From NCBI GenBank assembly GCA_035575035.1, contig DATLYH010000192.1, positions 1 to 31,619 of the forward strand: a DNA stretch of 31,619 nucleotides. Reading direction: 5' to 3'. A program made the translations under genes and the position numbers. Origin of the DNA: DATLYH01 sp035575035 (lineage in GTDB: Bacteria; Planctomycetota; Planctomycetia; Gemmatales; Gemmataceae). Within the stretch, counting starts at the first letter, position 1; every line of letters starts with the position of its first letter. Below are positions 23,434 to 31,489 of this stretch, piece by piece. Under the pieces are notes generated by a model. The model was given only the letters and a program-made list of their open reading frames with translations. It searched no databases and was not told where the DNA came from.

Positions 23434-23472
23434 ACGGGGTGGCGGGATGACAAGGTCACCCCGCCACCCCGT
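23434..23472. terminator. Long palindrome between the convergent sigma factor and ftsK genes
   Basis: ACGGGGTGGCGGG (23434-23446) and CCCGCCACCCCGT (23460-23472) pair perfectly over 13 bases; after one A-C mismatch, TGAC (23448-23451) and GTCA (23455-23458) continue the stem, leaving a three-base loop. It lies five bases after the sigma factor stop and includes the ftsK stop codon and last codons. The position fits a bidirectional terminator, but no T-run follows on either side, so it may instead protect 3' ends or work with Rho. Confidence 0.55.
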
Positions 23473-25762
23473 TGCCCTTCAGCTGCTCCCACTTCTCCGG
23501 CGAGTAGAGTACCTCGCGGGCGTTGCTGCCGTTGTACGGGCCGACGATGCCGTCCTCGGCCATGAAGTCGATCAGTCGGGCGGCCCGGCCATAGCCGATA
23601 CCTAGGGCCCGCTGCAAGAGCGACACGCTGCCGCGCCCCTCGCGCACCACCACCTCGACGGCCGCTTCATACAGTTCGTCGCGGGCCCGCAGTGTCTCCA
23701 GCAGGCCGCCGGCGCCGTTCCGCGGGCCGCTTTGCAATTGGACCAACTCCGGCGCGTAGCACGGCTCGCACTCCAGGTACTCGACCACCCGGCGGATCTC
23801 CTCGTCGCTTAGGTAGGTACCCTGGGCCCGGATCAGCGTGCTGGTGCCCGGCTGCAAGAAGAGCATATCCCCCTTGCCCAGCAGCTTGTCGGCTCCGATC
23901 TCGTCGAGCACCACCCGGCTGTCGGAGCGGCTGGAAACCTGGAAGCAAATCCGGGCCGGCAGGTTCGACTTGATCAGGCCGGTGATCACGTCCACGGTCG
24001 GCTTTTGCGTCGCCACCACCAGGTGGATGCCGGCCGCCCGCGACTTCTGCGCCAGCCGGATGATATGCCCCTCCACCTCCTTGCGCATCTGCATCATCAG
24101 ATCGTTCATCTCATCGACAAAGATAACGATGTACGGCATCCGGTCGGGAATGCGGCGGCGTTCCTCGTCGTCGGCGGGGTTGACGCGGCGGTGGATCTCG
24201 GCCGGCGACAGCTCGTTGTAGCCGGCAATGTTGCGGACCCGGGCCCGGCTCAGCAGGTCGTAGCGCTCCTCCATCTTGTCCACCGCCCAGGCCAGGATTG
24301 CCTCGGCCTTGCGCATGTCCTTGACAACCGGATGCATCAAGTGGGGGATCTTGCCGTACTCGCTCAGCTCGAGCATCTTGGGGTCGATCATGATCATCTT
24401 GACGTCGTCGGGCCGGCGGGTCATCAGGATGCTGAGGATGATGGCGTTCATGCAGACCGACTTGCCGGTGCCGGTGCGGCCGGCGATGAGCAGGTGCGGC
24501 ATCTCGGCCAGGTCGTAGACCAGCGGTCGGCCCTCGGTGTCCTTGCCGAGGAAGAGGGGAATCTTGAGCCGGGACAGCCGGCGGCCGGCGGCCAGGATCA
24601 CCTCCTTGAGACCAACAACGGCCCGGTGTTCGTTGGGGATCTCGATGCCGACGGTGTTCTTACCGGGGATCGGGGCAACGATGCGCACGCTGGGCACCTT
24701 GAGGTTCAGCGCCAGGTCGTCGGCCAGCGAGGTGACCTTGTGGACGCGTAGGCCGGTCTCCAGGGCCACTTCGTACTGAGTGATCACCGGCCCGGTGTTG
24801 ATGCCGACGACGCGGACGTTGAGGCCGAAGTCGGCGAACGTCTTCTCTAGTTGGGCTGCCACCTCGCGCAGCCGCTGATCGTGCTGCTGCTGGGGGAACG
24901 GCCGGGGGTCTTCGAGCAGGTCGAGCGGCGGCAACTCGTAGTCGGCGAAGCGTTCCTGCTCGGTGGCCGGCCCGGGCCGGTTGATGGGGGGCGCCGGCCG
25001 CGGCAGCTCGGCAACCTCCTCGGCCGGTCCCGCCAGGGGGACCCGCTGCCCATGATGGTGGATCGGAATGACCCGGCCTTCCTCCGATGGAGCGGCGGGA
25101 GCGGGTTGTGGCTTCGGCAGGTCGACGTCATCCGGGGCGGGCTCGGGTTGGGGTGTGGCCGGGATGTCGGCGGTCCGCTTTCGCAGCGCCTGGCGGCCGG
25201 CCCAGCGGACCACGCGCCAGCCGGTACGGCAGCCGTGCCAGCCCCACCGCAGCAGCCGAAAGAGGACCACGTCCACGCTGAGGAGCAAGCCGAGCAGCAG
25301 GCCGCCCCCCAGGACCAGTGCGCGGGTGGCAGGTTGGAGGTTCTCCTCCAGGCAAGCGGCCAGCCAGCTGCCGAGGCTGCCGCCGCTGCCGGTCAGCGGC
25401 CCGCCCAGCCAGTCATGTCCGATCCAGTCGGCCAGGACCGCCCCGCAGGGCAGAAGCAACAGGCAGCCCACCAGCCGCAGCGACCAGCGCAGCAGGCTGC
25501 GGCGCAAGAACAGCAGGATGACCAGCACGAACCAGCCGGCCAACAGCAGGTAAACGGCGACGCCCAGGGTTTGATGCAGCGCATGGGCCAGCGCAGCGCC
25601 GGCGGGGCCGAGCAGATTGTTCGGCGTCGGCCGCGGCGGATAGACCGTGGTGCCGGGCGGGTCGGCCGGGTCATAGCTGAAGACGCACAGGGCCACCAGC
25701 AGGCCGGCCAGCAACAGCGTGCAGGCCGCCAGGTCCAGGCGCAGATGTTGGCGGTCGGTCAT
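23456..25762 (-). CDS. ftsK: DNA translocase FtsK/SpoIIIE
   Basis: Start ATG 25762, with GGAG eight bases upstream, gives 768 residues; the frame open to 25846 is not conserved. FtsK pumps DNA at the division septum and coordinates chromosome dimer resolution. Four membrane segments occupy about 12-29, 66-86, 95-112 and 148-170. A Pro-rich linker (about 200-285) is short compared with E. coli. The motor follows, with VRIVAPIPGKNTVGIEIPN, Walker A GRTGTGKS (428-435) and Walker B IVIFVDEMNDLM. The C-terminal gamma domain (about 695-765, SLLQRALGIGYGRAARLIDF) recognises KOPS-type sequences. Planctomycetes lack FtsZ, so the role in this group is of interest. The last codons lie in a palindrome shared with the sigma factor gene's end. 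Confidence 0.95.
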   Translation of the reverse strand: MTDRQHLRLDLAACTLLLAGLLVALCVFSYDPADPPGTTVYPPRPTPNNLLGPAGAALAHALHQTLGVAVYLLLAGWFVLVILLFLRRSLLRWSLRLVGCLLLLPCGAVLADWIGHDWLGGPLTGSGGSLGSWLAACLEENLQPATRALVLGGGLLLGLLLSVDVVLFRLLRWGWHGCRTGWRVVRWAGRQALRKRTADIPATPQPEPAPDDVDLPKPQPAPAAPSEEGRVIPIHHHGQRVPLAGPAEEVAELPRPAPPINRPGPATEQERFADYELPPLDLLEDPRPFPQQQHDQRLREVAAQLEKTFADFGLNVRVVGINTGPVITQYEVALETGLRVHKVTSLADDLALNLKVPSVRIVAPIPGKNTVGIEIPNEHRAVVGLKEVILAAGRRLSRLKIPLFLGKDTEGRPLVYDLAEMPHLLIAGRTGTGKSVCMNAIILSILMTRRPDDVKMIMIDPKMLELSEYGKIPHLMHPVVKDMRKAEAILAWAVDKMEERYDLLSRARVRNIAGYNELSPAEIHRRVNPADDEERRRIPDRMPYIVIFVDEMNDLMMQMRKEVEGHIIRLAQKSRAAGIHLVVATQKPTVDVITGLIKSNLPARICFQVSSRSDSRVVLDEIGADKLLGKGDMLFLQPGTSTLIRAQGTYLSDEEIRRVVEYLECEPCYAPELVQLQSGPRNGAGGLLETLRARDELYEAAVEVVVREGRGSVSLLQRALGIGYGRAARLIDFMAEDGIVGPYNGSNAREVLYSPEKWEQLKGNGVAG

Positions 25763-26095
25763 GGAGGATACTCCGGGACAGCCCCTCACCCCCGAAACGG
25801 GAAAAGCGTGGGACGGGGACCGTGACGGTCCGGACCATCCTGGCAATGTCCCTGAAAACGTGCAGACGAAGAGTCTGCATCACGAGACGGGTTGCACAGC
25901 CGTCATGGCTGTGGATCGGGTCCGGGCGGATCGGGTATCCGCCTGGGGAAACTGACGCTTCCTTGCTCATCATCTCGGCAGGAAGGGCCGGTATACCTCT
26001 GAAAAAGGCCCTATCAGAGCCGATCGCCGGGCGGGATGGACCGGAAAATCGTCAAGGTCCTTCCATCCGCGAAGTCGCTTTGAGGGAGGGACCGC
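25763..26095. other. 333-base spacer between sulfatase and ftsK with serial hairpins
   Basis: No gene is supported. The region contains at least five small inverted repeats: GGACCG/CGGTCC (25817-25831), then three with seven-base perfect stems and five-base loops (25861-25879, 25895-25913, 25925-25943), and CTCTGA/TCAGAG (25997-26019). No clear -35/-10 pair for ftsK was found. Confidence 0.6.
25861..25943. repeat. Array of three uniform 7-bp stem, 5-nt loop hairpins
   Basis: TGCAGAC-GAAGA-GTCTGCA, CACAGCC-GTCAT-GGCTGTG and GGCGGAT-CGGGT-ATCCGCC follow each other with gaps of 15 and 11 bases. Stem length and loop length are identical although the stem sequences differ. None carries a T-run. 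They could be binding sites, a structured RNA, or a mosaic of dispersed palindromes. Confidence 0.6.
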
Positions 26096-27817
26096 TCACT
26101 CCTCGCGCTTCACCTCGACGTAGAACGCTCCGTGTGACTGGCCGTCTGCGTAGGTCAGCCAGGTCTGTAGGCGTGTCATGCCGGCCTTCAGCTCCACGGG
26201 GAAGGTGACGCCGGCCGCCCCCGCCGGCACCGGCTTGCTCGCCTCCACGTCGCCGACCTTCAGCCGGGCCATCGCTGCCTGGATGGGGAAGTTCGCCTCG
26301 GCCGGCTGCTGCCGCAAGGTGATCTCGTATCGGCCGGCGCGGGCAACTTCGATCGCCCAGAAACCATTGGCCTTCACCGCCTGACGCACCGCCTCCTGGG
26401 CCGAAGGGGCAACCTCGCCGTGCCAGTCGTGGCAGCATAGCCGGGTCGGGTTCTCCTGGTCAGAACCGACAACGATCGGGCAATATTCATCAAAGCGCTT
26501 GGATATGTCGTCATACCAGCGCTCGTAGGCCCGGCGCAGCTCGGCCACGACGGCGGGGTGCTCGGCGGCCACGTCTTTCTTCTGGCCCGGGTCGGTAGTT
26601 ATGTCGTACAGCTCCTTGCCGTTGATCAGCCGCCAGCGCTCCGTCATCACGGCACAGCGGCGCCACTTCTCCGGATGGTCGATCCGCTGCGAGTGGACGA
26701 ACAGCGTCCGCTCAGGCCACGGGCCCTTGCCGGTCAACAGCGGCATCAGGCTGGTGCCGTCGAAGGCAACCCCCTCGGGCCGCTTCAGGCCGCACAGGTC
26801 GATGAGGGTCGGCAGCAGGTCGATGTGGGCGGTCAGCCGGGTAACGTCGCGCCCGCCTTCGAGTCGGCCGGGCCAGCGCAGGAAGCAGGGGACACGGTGG
26901 CCGCCGTCGTACTCGGACCCCTTGATGCCGCGCATGCCGGCGTTGTAACCGTCGCCCGGCTTCTCGCGGTAGCCGGCCGCGGTGCCGTTGTCGGTCATGA
27001 AAAGGACAAGGGTGTTTTCCTCCAGGCCCAGTGCGCGGAGTCGGTCCAGGAGCCGGCCGACATTCTCGTCGATGTTGGTGATCATGCCGTAGAACCGGGC
27101 CCGCTGCTCCGGCACTCCCCGGTCGAGGTACGGCTGGCTGTACTTGTCGGCGACGTGGTAAGGGGCATGCGGCGCGTTGGTGGCCAGGTAGCAGAAGAAG
27201 GGACGGTCGCGGTTGTCTGCGATGAACTGCATCGCGGCGGCAAAGAAGACATCGGTGCAGTAGCCGCTGAACTGCTGGCGTCGGCCGTTGTGCAGCAGGA
27301 CGTCGTCAAAGTAATCATTGCCCCAGAAGTCGGGCGTCTGGCCGATGCCGCCGCCGCCGTGGGTGAGCACTTCGTGGAAGCCGCGGTCCTGGGGGCGGTA
27401 GGGGTAATTGTCGCCGAGGTGCCACTTGCCGAAGAGGCCGGTCCGGTAGCCGTTGGCGGCGAAGACATCGGCCATGGTCACCTCATCCCGGCGCAGCAGC
27501 GAGCGCCCCATGACCGTGTGCCAGACCCCGGTGCGTGAGGAGTAGCGGCCGGTCATCAGGGCAGAGCGGGTGGGGGAGCAGGTAGGATCAACGTGGAAGT
27601 TGGTCAGCCGGACGCTCTGGGCGTGAAGCCGGTCGAGGTTCGGTGTCCGGAGGACGGGGTTGCCGTGGCAGGCCAGGTCGGGGTAGCCCTGGTCGTCGGT
27701 GATCACAAGGACGACGTTGGGCCGGGACCTCTCCTGCGCCCCGGCGGCCGGCTGCCCGAAAACCAGGAGCGGCAGGGCGGCCAGGAGTGTCCACAGCAGG
27801 CGTACGGCGCGGGTCAT
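26096..27817 (-). CDS. Secreted arylsulfatase-type sulfatase
   Basis: The 573-residue protein has a signal peptide (about 1-27) and the sulfatase fold: PNVVLVITDDQGYPDL with metal-binding D41/D42, the C80-S-P-T-R84 signature whose cysteine is converted to formylglycine, GLFGKWHLGD, and NTLVLFMTDNGTAAGY. About 90 C-terminal residues after the catalytic domain form an extra beta-rich module (YEITLRQQPAEANFPIQAA, TRLQTWLTYADGQ) seen in some planctomycete sulfatases. These enzymes remove sulfate from polysaccharides and are abundant in the phylum. No maturase is encoded here. The usual G after GY in DDQGYG is P, which is uncommon. ATG 27817 has GAGAGGA upstream, and the toxin gene ends 31 bases before it. 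Confidence 0.94.
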   Translation of the reverse strand: MTRAVRLLWTLLAALPLLVFGQPAAGAQERSRPNVVLVITDDQGYPDLACHGNPVLRTPNLDRLHAQSVRLTNFHVDPTCSPTRSALMTGRYSSRTGVWHTVMGRSLLRRDEVTMADVFAANGYRTGLFGKWHLGDNYPYRPQDRGFHEVLTHGGGGIGQTPDFWGNDYFDDVLLHNGRRQQFSGYCTDVFFAAAMQFIADNRDRPFFCYLATNAPHAPYHVADKYSQPYLDRGVPEQRARFYGMITNIDENVGRLLDRLRALGLEENTLVLFMTDNGTAAGYREKPGDGYNAGMRGIKGSEYDGGHRVPCFLRWPGRLEGGRDVTRLTAHIDLLPTLIDLCGLKRPEGVAFDGTSLMPLLTGKGPWPERTLFVHSQRIDHPEKWRRCAVMTERWRLINGKELYDITTDPGQKKDVAAEHPAVVAELRRAYERWYDDISKRFDEYCPIVVGSDQENPTRLCCHDWHGEVAPSAQEAVRQAVKANGFWAIEVARAGRYEITLRQQPAEANFPIQAAMARLKVGDVEASKPVPAGAAGVTFPVELKAGMTRLQTWLTYADGQSHGAFYVEVKREE

Positions 27818-27848
27818 GTTGGTTCCTCTCGTCCAGGGGCGCTGACCA

Positions 27849-28277
27849 TTACACCGTCCAATCCTCCACGGTCAGTCCGGGTACCTTACTAAAATCACGC
27901 AGATTGCGACTCAGCAGGGTTGCCCCGGTGACAAGGGTGATGCTGGCGATGCGAAGGTCCATCGTCTGGAGGCGCGGGCACTGGCGGCGAAGCTCGGCAA
28001 AGCGCTCCTGTGCCTTTTCCGTGTAAGAAAGCACAATCATCTTGAGGAAGGAACGCCACATCGCCTCCAGCTTGGCATACGCCAGGACTACCTGCTCGGG
28101 CTTGCGGGCACGGTTTAGGTAGGCCAGCCAACCCTGAACCTGTTCGTGGAAGCTGACGATGGTCGTGGCGATGTCGTCGGGCGGCAACTGATCGAGTCGC
28201 TCCAGCAGGCGGCCACAGGCCGGCTGCTCTTGCCACTGCAGGACCGACAGGTGGTCGGTGTCGAGAATCACAGGCAT
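27849..28277 (-). CDS. PIN domain ribonuclease, VapC-like toxin
   Basis: The 142-residue PIN protein starts LDTDHLS with D6, has E45 in VSFHEQ, D107 in TMDLRIA, and the terminal SRNLRDF with N125/D128, which complete the metal-binding acidic set. VapC toxins cleave tRNA or rRNA when freed from their antitoxin. It starts six bases after the stop of the small gene upstream, the classical antitoxin-toxin order. The final VPGLTVEDWT is a common PIN ending. Activity is inferred from motifs; cellular target unknown. Base composition is lower in GC than its neighbours, fitting a mobile module. Confidence 0.88.
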   Translation of the reverse strand: MPVILDTDHLSVLQWQEQPACGRLLERLDQLPPDDIATTIVSFHEQVQGWLAYLNRARKPEQVVLAYAKLEAMWRSFLKMIVLSYTEKAQERFAELRRQCPRLQTMDLRIASITLVTGATLLSRNLRDFSKVPGLTVEDWTV

Positions 28278-28283
28278 AGCCGC

Positions 28284-28481
28284 TCAGATCTTGAGCTTGC
28301 CGGCGCGGATTTGCCGGCCTAGGCGGACGATCTCCGCATAGGCCGGATCCCCCGCGAAGTCCCCGACGATCTGCCGATACCAGGGTGCCCCCTGCTTCCT
28401 GCCAAGGGAGGCCTTAAGTTCGGCGAATTCCTTTTCGAGTCGAGCCAGGCGGGCTTCGAGTTGTTGGATGGTCTTCGACAT
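28284..28481 (-). CDS. Putative coiled-coil antitoxin partner of the PIN toxin
   Basis: ATG 28481 gives 65 residues: a heptad-like helix (QQLEARLARLEKEFAELKAS), then WYRQIVGDFAGDPAYAEIV and LGRQIRAGK. The frame also opens from a GTG at 28559, but a possible promoter (GTCCAA/AACATA on the plus strand, 28507-28535, that is TTGGAC-17-TATGTT on the minus) falls within that extension and favours the shorter form. No ribosome site is evident before ATG 28481. The W-x-x-I-x-G-F-x-x-DP-x-(Y/F)-x-E-x-x-x-LGR pattern is one I associate with short proteins next to VapC genes, so a toxin-neutralising tail is inferred. It has no known DNA-binding domain. Confidence 0.65.
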   Translation of the reverse strand: MSKTIQQLEARLARLEKEFAELKASLGRKQGAPWYRQIVGDFAGDPAYAEIVRLGRQIRAGKLKI

Positions 28482-28506
28482 ATTGTTATTGTCATCGAAC
28501 GGGCGA

Positions 28507-28535
28507 AACATAGCCAGCGGATCGGACGAGTCCAA
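28507..28535 (-). promoter_or_regulatory. Candidate promoter for the toxin-antitoxin pair
   Basis: On the minus strand TTGGAC (28530-28535) and TATGTT (28507-28512, 4 of 6) are 17 bases apart. A start near 28500 would place ATG 28481 about 20 bases downstream. Confidence 0.3.
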
Positions 28536-28582
28536 GTAGAACCTGGAATAGGCCTTCACCTCTTTGCGCGCTCACGGCCGGG

Positions 28583-29920
28583 TCACCGCTTCTCCAGCCG
28601 CTTGATCTGGATGTTCCTGAAAGCGACCGGATCGTTGTGGCCGGCGAAGCCGAAGTGGCCCGACGTTCGGTCCTTTCCCGGGTGTGGTCGGTTGTCCTTG
28701 AACTCGGTCACCTGGCTCAAGTCGGCGTCGAGGATGCGCGTGCCGTTCAACTCCACCTGAATCGTCGGCCCACGGACAGTCACTTCCATGAAGTTCCACT
28801 CGCCGGCCGGCCGCAGGTAGCCGCGATGGGCCGGCACCATCCCGTATGCCGATCCGTTGTACTGCCGCGGGTCAAGCTTGGCATACTTCGGCGCGTCATC
28901 GTCGAGGATCTGAATCTCACACATCGCCTCATACGACGGCTGCCCGTTGCCCGGGTAGCGGATGGCCAGCCCGTTGTTCCCGCCCGGCGGCAGCTTGTAC
29001 TCCAGCCGGACCACGAAGTCGTCATACTCCTCTTTGGTGTAAATGTTCCCGCCCCGCTTCGGCTTGCAGACCATTGCTCCATCCTGGATCTCGTAACTAT
29101 CGATGGCCCCCGTCCAGCCGGTGAAGTCCTTGCCGTTGAAGATGTCCACGAAGCCGGCTGAGCCGTGCCGGCGCAGGATGGCGTTGGCCTCGGCCGGGGG
29201 GATCTCGCGGACGTAGATGTTCCGCCAGCGGATCTCGCCGCCGTGCGTTTGCAGCTGGATCGGCCCCTTGCGCGGCAGCGGCCGCTTGCGGTCCCAGTAG
29301 TTCTCCATCCGGGCGTGATCGACCACCAGCTTGCCGTTCAGGTAGACGGTGGTCCGCTCGCCGACCTGGATGATGCGGAAAGTGTTCCACTCGCCAAACG
29401 GCCGGTCGGCGTGGACGAGGGGGTCACGGCCGGGGGCGCCGGGACTGTTGTTGAACAGGCCGCCCGAGCCCTTGTCGGCCCCGCGGTCCCACTTGCCTCC
29501 CTCCTTGGTGGTGTCCCAGATTTGCACCTGCGGCGTCCCCCGGAGATAGATGCCGCTGTCCGCCTTCGGGACGGTCTTGTACTCAAGGAGCAGCTCGATG
29601 TCGCCGAACTCTCGATCGGTGGTCAGATAGGCGCCCTTGCCGTCGTTGACCAACTCGCCGTTTTCCACCTTCCAGTGCTGCTTTGCATCAGCGGTCCATT
29701 TCTCAATCTGGGCCTTGCGTTCGGCCGCGGACATGGCCGCCAACTTGTAGGGGCTGAAATGCGGCCTGCCGTGCCAGCCGGACAGGTCCTTGCTGTTGAA
29801 CAGGGCGATGAACCCCGGCGGGGGCTGCGGCTCGGCGGCGCCTGCCGAAGCGATAGCCGCCAGGACCGCAAGGGCGATCAGACATCGGGACAGGAGGGAG
29901 CGGAACAAAGCGGTTGGCAT
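28583..29920 (-). CDS. Secreted protein with two DUF1080 domains
   Basis: ATG 29920 gives 445 residues with a signal peptide (about 1-29, ALAVLAAIASAGAAE); the frame open to 30022 adds a non-conserved leader. Domain one (about 35-235) begins FIALFNSKDLSGWHGR and includes IELLLEYKTVPKADSGIYLR and EWNTFRIIQVGERTTVYLNG. Domain two (about 255-445) begins FVDIFNGKDFTGWTG and includes VVRLEYKLPPGGNNGLAIRY and EWNFMEVTVRG. Each is a complete DUF1080 sandwich; members are 3-keto-glycoside hydrolase-like or glycan binding. Domain two resembles the single-domain protein at 9301-9960 more closely than domain one does, which carries a longer insertion. Upstream is the mannosyltransferase gene on the same strand. 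Confidence 0.9.
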   Translation of the reverse strand: MPTALFRSLLSRCLIALAVLAAIASAGAAEPQPPPGFIALFNSKDLSGWHGRPHFSPYKLAAMSAAERKAQIEKWTADAKQHWKVENGELVNDGKGAYLTTDREFGDIELLLEYKTVPKADSGIYLRGTPQVQIWDTTKEGGKWDRGADKGSGGLFNNSPGAPGRDPLVHADRPFGEWNTFRIIQVGERTTVYLNGKLVVDHARMENYWDRKRPLPRKGPIQLQTHGGEIRWRNIYVREIPPAEANAILRRHGSAGFVDIFNGKDFTGWTGAIDSYEIQDGAMVCKPKRGGNIYTKEEYDDFVVRLEYKLPPGGNNGLAIRYPGNGQPSYEAMCEIQILDDDAPKYAKLDPRQYNGSAYGMVPAHRGYLRPAGEWNFMEVTVRGPTIQVELNGTRILDADLSQVTEFKDNRPHPGKDRTSGHFGFAGHNDPVAFRNIQIKRLEKR

Positions 29921-30148
29921 AGGCGAACCCTGGAAGAGGGCGAAGGCATAGAGGATATTTCGGAGGATCGGAGGGGAAATGCAAGACAACGGGGGCGGTC
30001 TTCCCCGGGAGCAGTCCACCACCGATCACAGGCTACTCAATCATACTGTATGAATGGAGGATCGGCCAGTTCCTACGACTGCTGCAACGAGGAGCCTTAC
30101 CCTGTCTCTGGGGAAAGGCGTCGGCAGACAAGACCTGCCGCTTTCGGT

Positions 30149-31405
30149 TTACGCGATCCAGCCGCCGTGGGCGAAGCCACGCGCATAAGTGATTTGCAAC
30201 CAAGCGCAGACGCCGACAGCGACGACAATCACCGGCCGGGTGCGAGCCAGCAGCGGGTTGACGGCCGGGCCGAGCCGGCCGAGCAGGTGGGCCGCCGCCA
30301 GGACCAGCACGACGTGGACCGGGAAGCTGTAGCGGAGCATGCTCGTCATGTTCACGCACGCCATGCCGCTGACGCTGATGTAGAACATCAGCCCGCCGCC
30401 CAGGTAGAACCCCACCCGGTCGCGAAACCCGGTAGGCCGGCAGCCCCACGCCGCCCAGCCCTCGAAGGCCAGCAGAGCGGCGAAGGCGGCCGCGACCAGC
30501 GGCACCGAAAGGCGGCTCAGGTCATTGGAATTCAACGTCCCGGCGATCCCGGAAGGGAGCCCGGCGCGGTAGCTGGCCGGCCGAAAGACGGCGAGGTAGT
30601 CGGGATGGATCTTCCAGCCGATCCGCTGGCTTTGCATGTAGAGGTCCCAGTGCCCGAACTCGAGCTGGCAGTAAAGCAAGAACAGGAGCGTCCCCAGGCT
30701 GGCGACAGCGCAAAGCAGGACGCCGGCCAGAACCCCTTTCAGCCACCGAGAGAAAGCCCCTTCACCCAGGGCGGGACGCCGGCAGAGACGCAGCAACGGG
30801 TAAGCCGTCAGCGGCAGGCCGACGATGCGCGTGGCGGTCATCAGGAAACCGTGGCACGCCGCCAACGACCAGGCTAGCGCCCCGCGCTCCCCTGACCAGT
30901 ACAGATAGCCGAGCAAGGTCATCAGGAAGAGGGACTCGGAGTAACCGACCACCAGGAAAAATGCGGCCGGATGGCTCAGGATGATCACGACCGTGCCGAA
31001 GGCCAGGCGGGCCGAGACGCGCCAGCTCTGGAGGATGCGGAGCAGGTAGGTCCAGAAGCCCCAGCAGGCGAGTTGGGACGTCAGCGGCAGGGCATACTCG
31101 ATCCGCAAGCCGGAGGCCGCCGCCACGGCCCGCGCCAGCAGCGGGTAGCCGGGGAAGAACGCCACATTGGAGCGGTCGGCGTCCTGCGGAGTCGGGGGGA
31201 CCGTGCTTCGGTAGCCGTGCTCGGCGATGTGGCCGTACCACACCGCGTCCCAGCGGTGCAATCGGAGGTAGGCCTCCGCTGGGTTCGCGGCGCCGCTCAG
31301 CAGGCACACCAGCGCCGTCTGGCCCAACGCTAACGCCAGGCCCAGCAGGGCCGCCTGCCTCCAGTTGGGGCCGAACTCCCCGGCTGTGCTAACGGTGTCC
31401 CGCAC
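30149..31405 (-). CDS. PIG-V-like multi-spanning mannosyltransferase
   Basis: A GTG at 31405 with AGAGGA five bases upstream gives 418 residues; the frame is open to another GTG at 31465 without ribosome site. The protein has about ten membrane helices. Near the N-terminus RWDAVWYGHIAEHGY, with DR-S-NVAFFPGYPLLAR shortly after, matches the loop of the GPI-mannosyltransferase 2 (PIG-V) and related GT-C glycosyltransferase family, where the acidic residue after W binds the lipid-linked sugar. In bacteria such proteins glycosylate lipid carriers or exported proteins from polyprenyl-phosphate sugars. The exact acceptor is unknown. It is followed by the DUF1080 gene on the same strand with about 230 bases between. 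Confidence 0.8.
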   Translation of the reverse strand: MRDTVSTAGEFGPNWRQAALLGLALALGQTALVCLLSGAANPAEAYLRLHRWDAVWYGHIAEHGYRSTVPPTPQDADRSNVAFFPGYPLLARAVAAASGLRIEYALPLTSQLACWGFWTYLLRILQSWRVSARLAFGTVVIILSHPAAFFLVVGYSESLFLMTLLGYLYWSGERGALAWSLAACHGFLMTATRIVGLPLTAYPLLRLCRRPALGEGAFSRWLKGVLAGVLLCAVASLGTLLFLLYCQLEFGHWDLYMQSQRIGWKIHPDYLAVFRPASYRAGLPSGIAGTLNSNDLSRLSVPLVAAAFAALLAFEGWAAWGCRPTGFRDRVGFYLGGGLMFYISVSGMACVNMTSMLRYSFPVHVVLVLAAAHLLGRLGPAVNPLLARTRPVIVVAVGVCAWLQITYARGFAHGGWIA

Positions 31406-31489
31406 CCGTATCCTCTGCCTCTGGCCAAACCCGACCTGCTGCGGTCGTATGCCCAAACCTAGCACAGGAGCGGGGCGGCGGCCGGCAGG

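Noticed and set aside
25793..25803. Second copy of the palindromic element of 601-653
   Set aside because: It shares only the CCCCTCACCC start; the complementary arm is absent.
24851..25825. A 324-residue plus-strand open frame opposite ftsK
   Set aside because: Gln/Gly/Ala-rich shadow of the FtsK linker and membrane region.
25861..25943. CRISPR array
   Set aside because: The three hairpins have different sequences and no direct repeats or uniform spacers.
29165..30877. A 570-residue plus-strand open frame
   Set aside because: It lies antisense to two well-supported genes and has the Arg/Gln/Ala/Asp-rich composition of a shadow frame.
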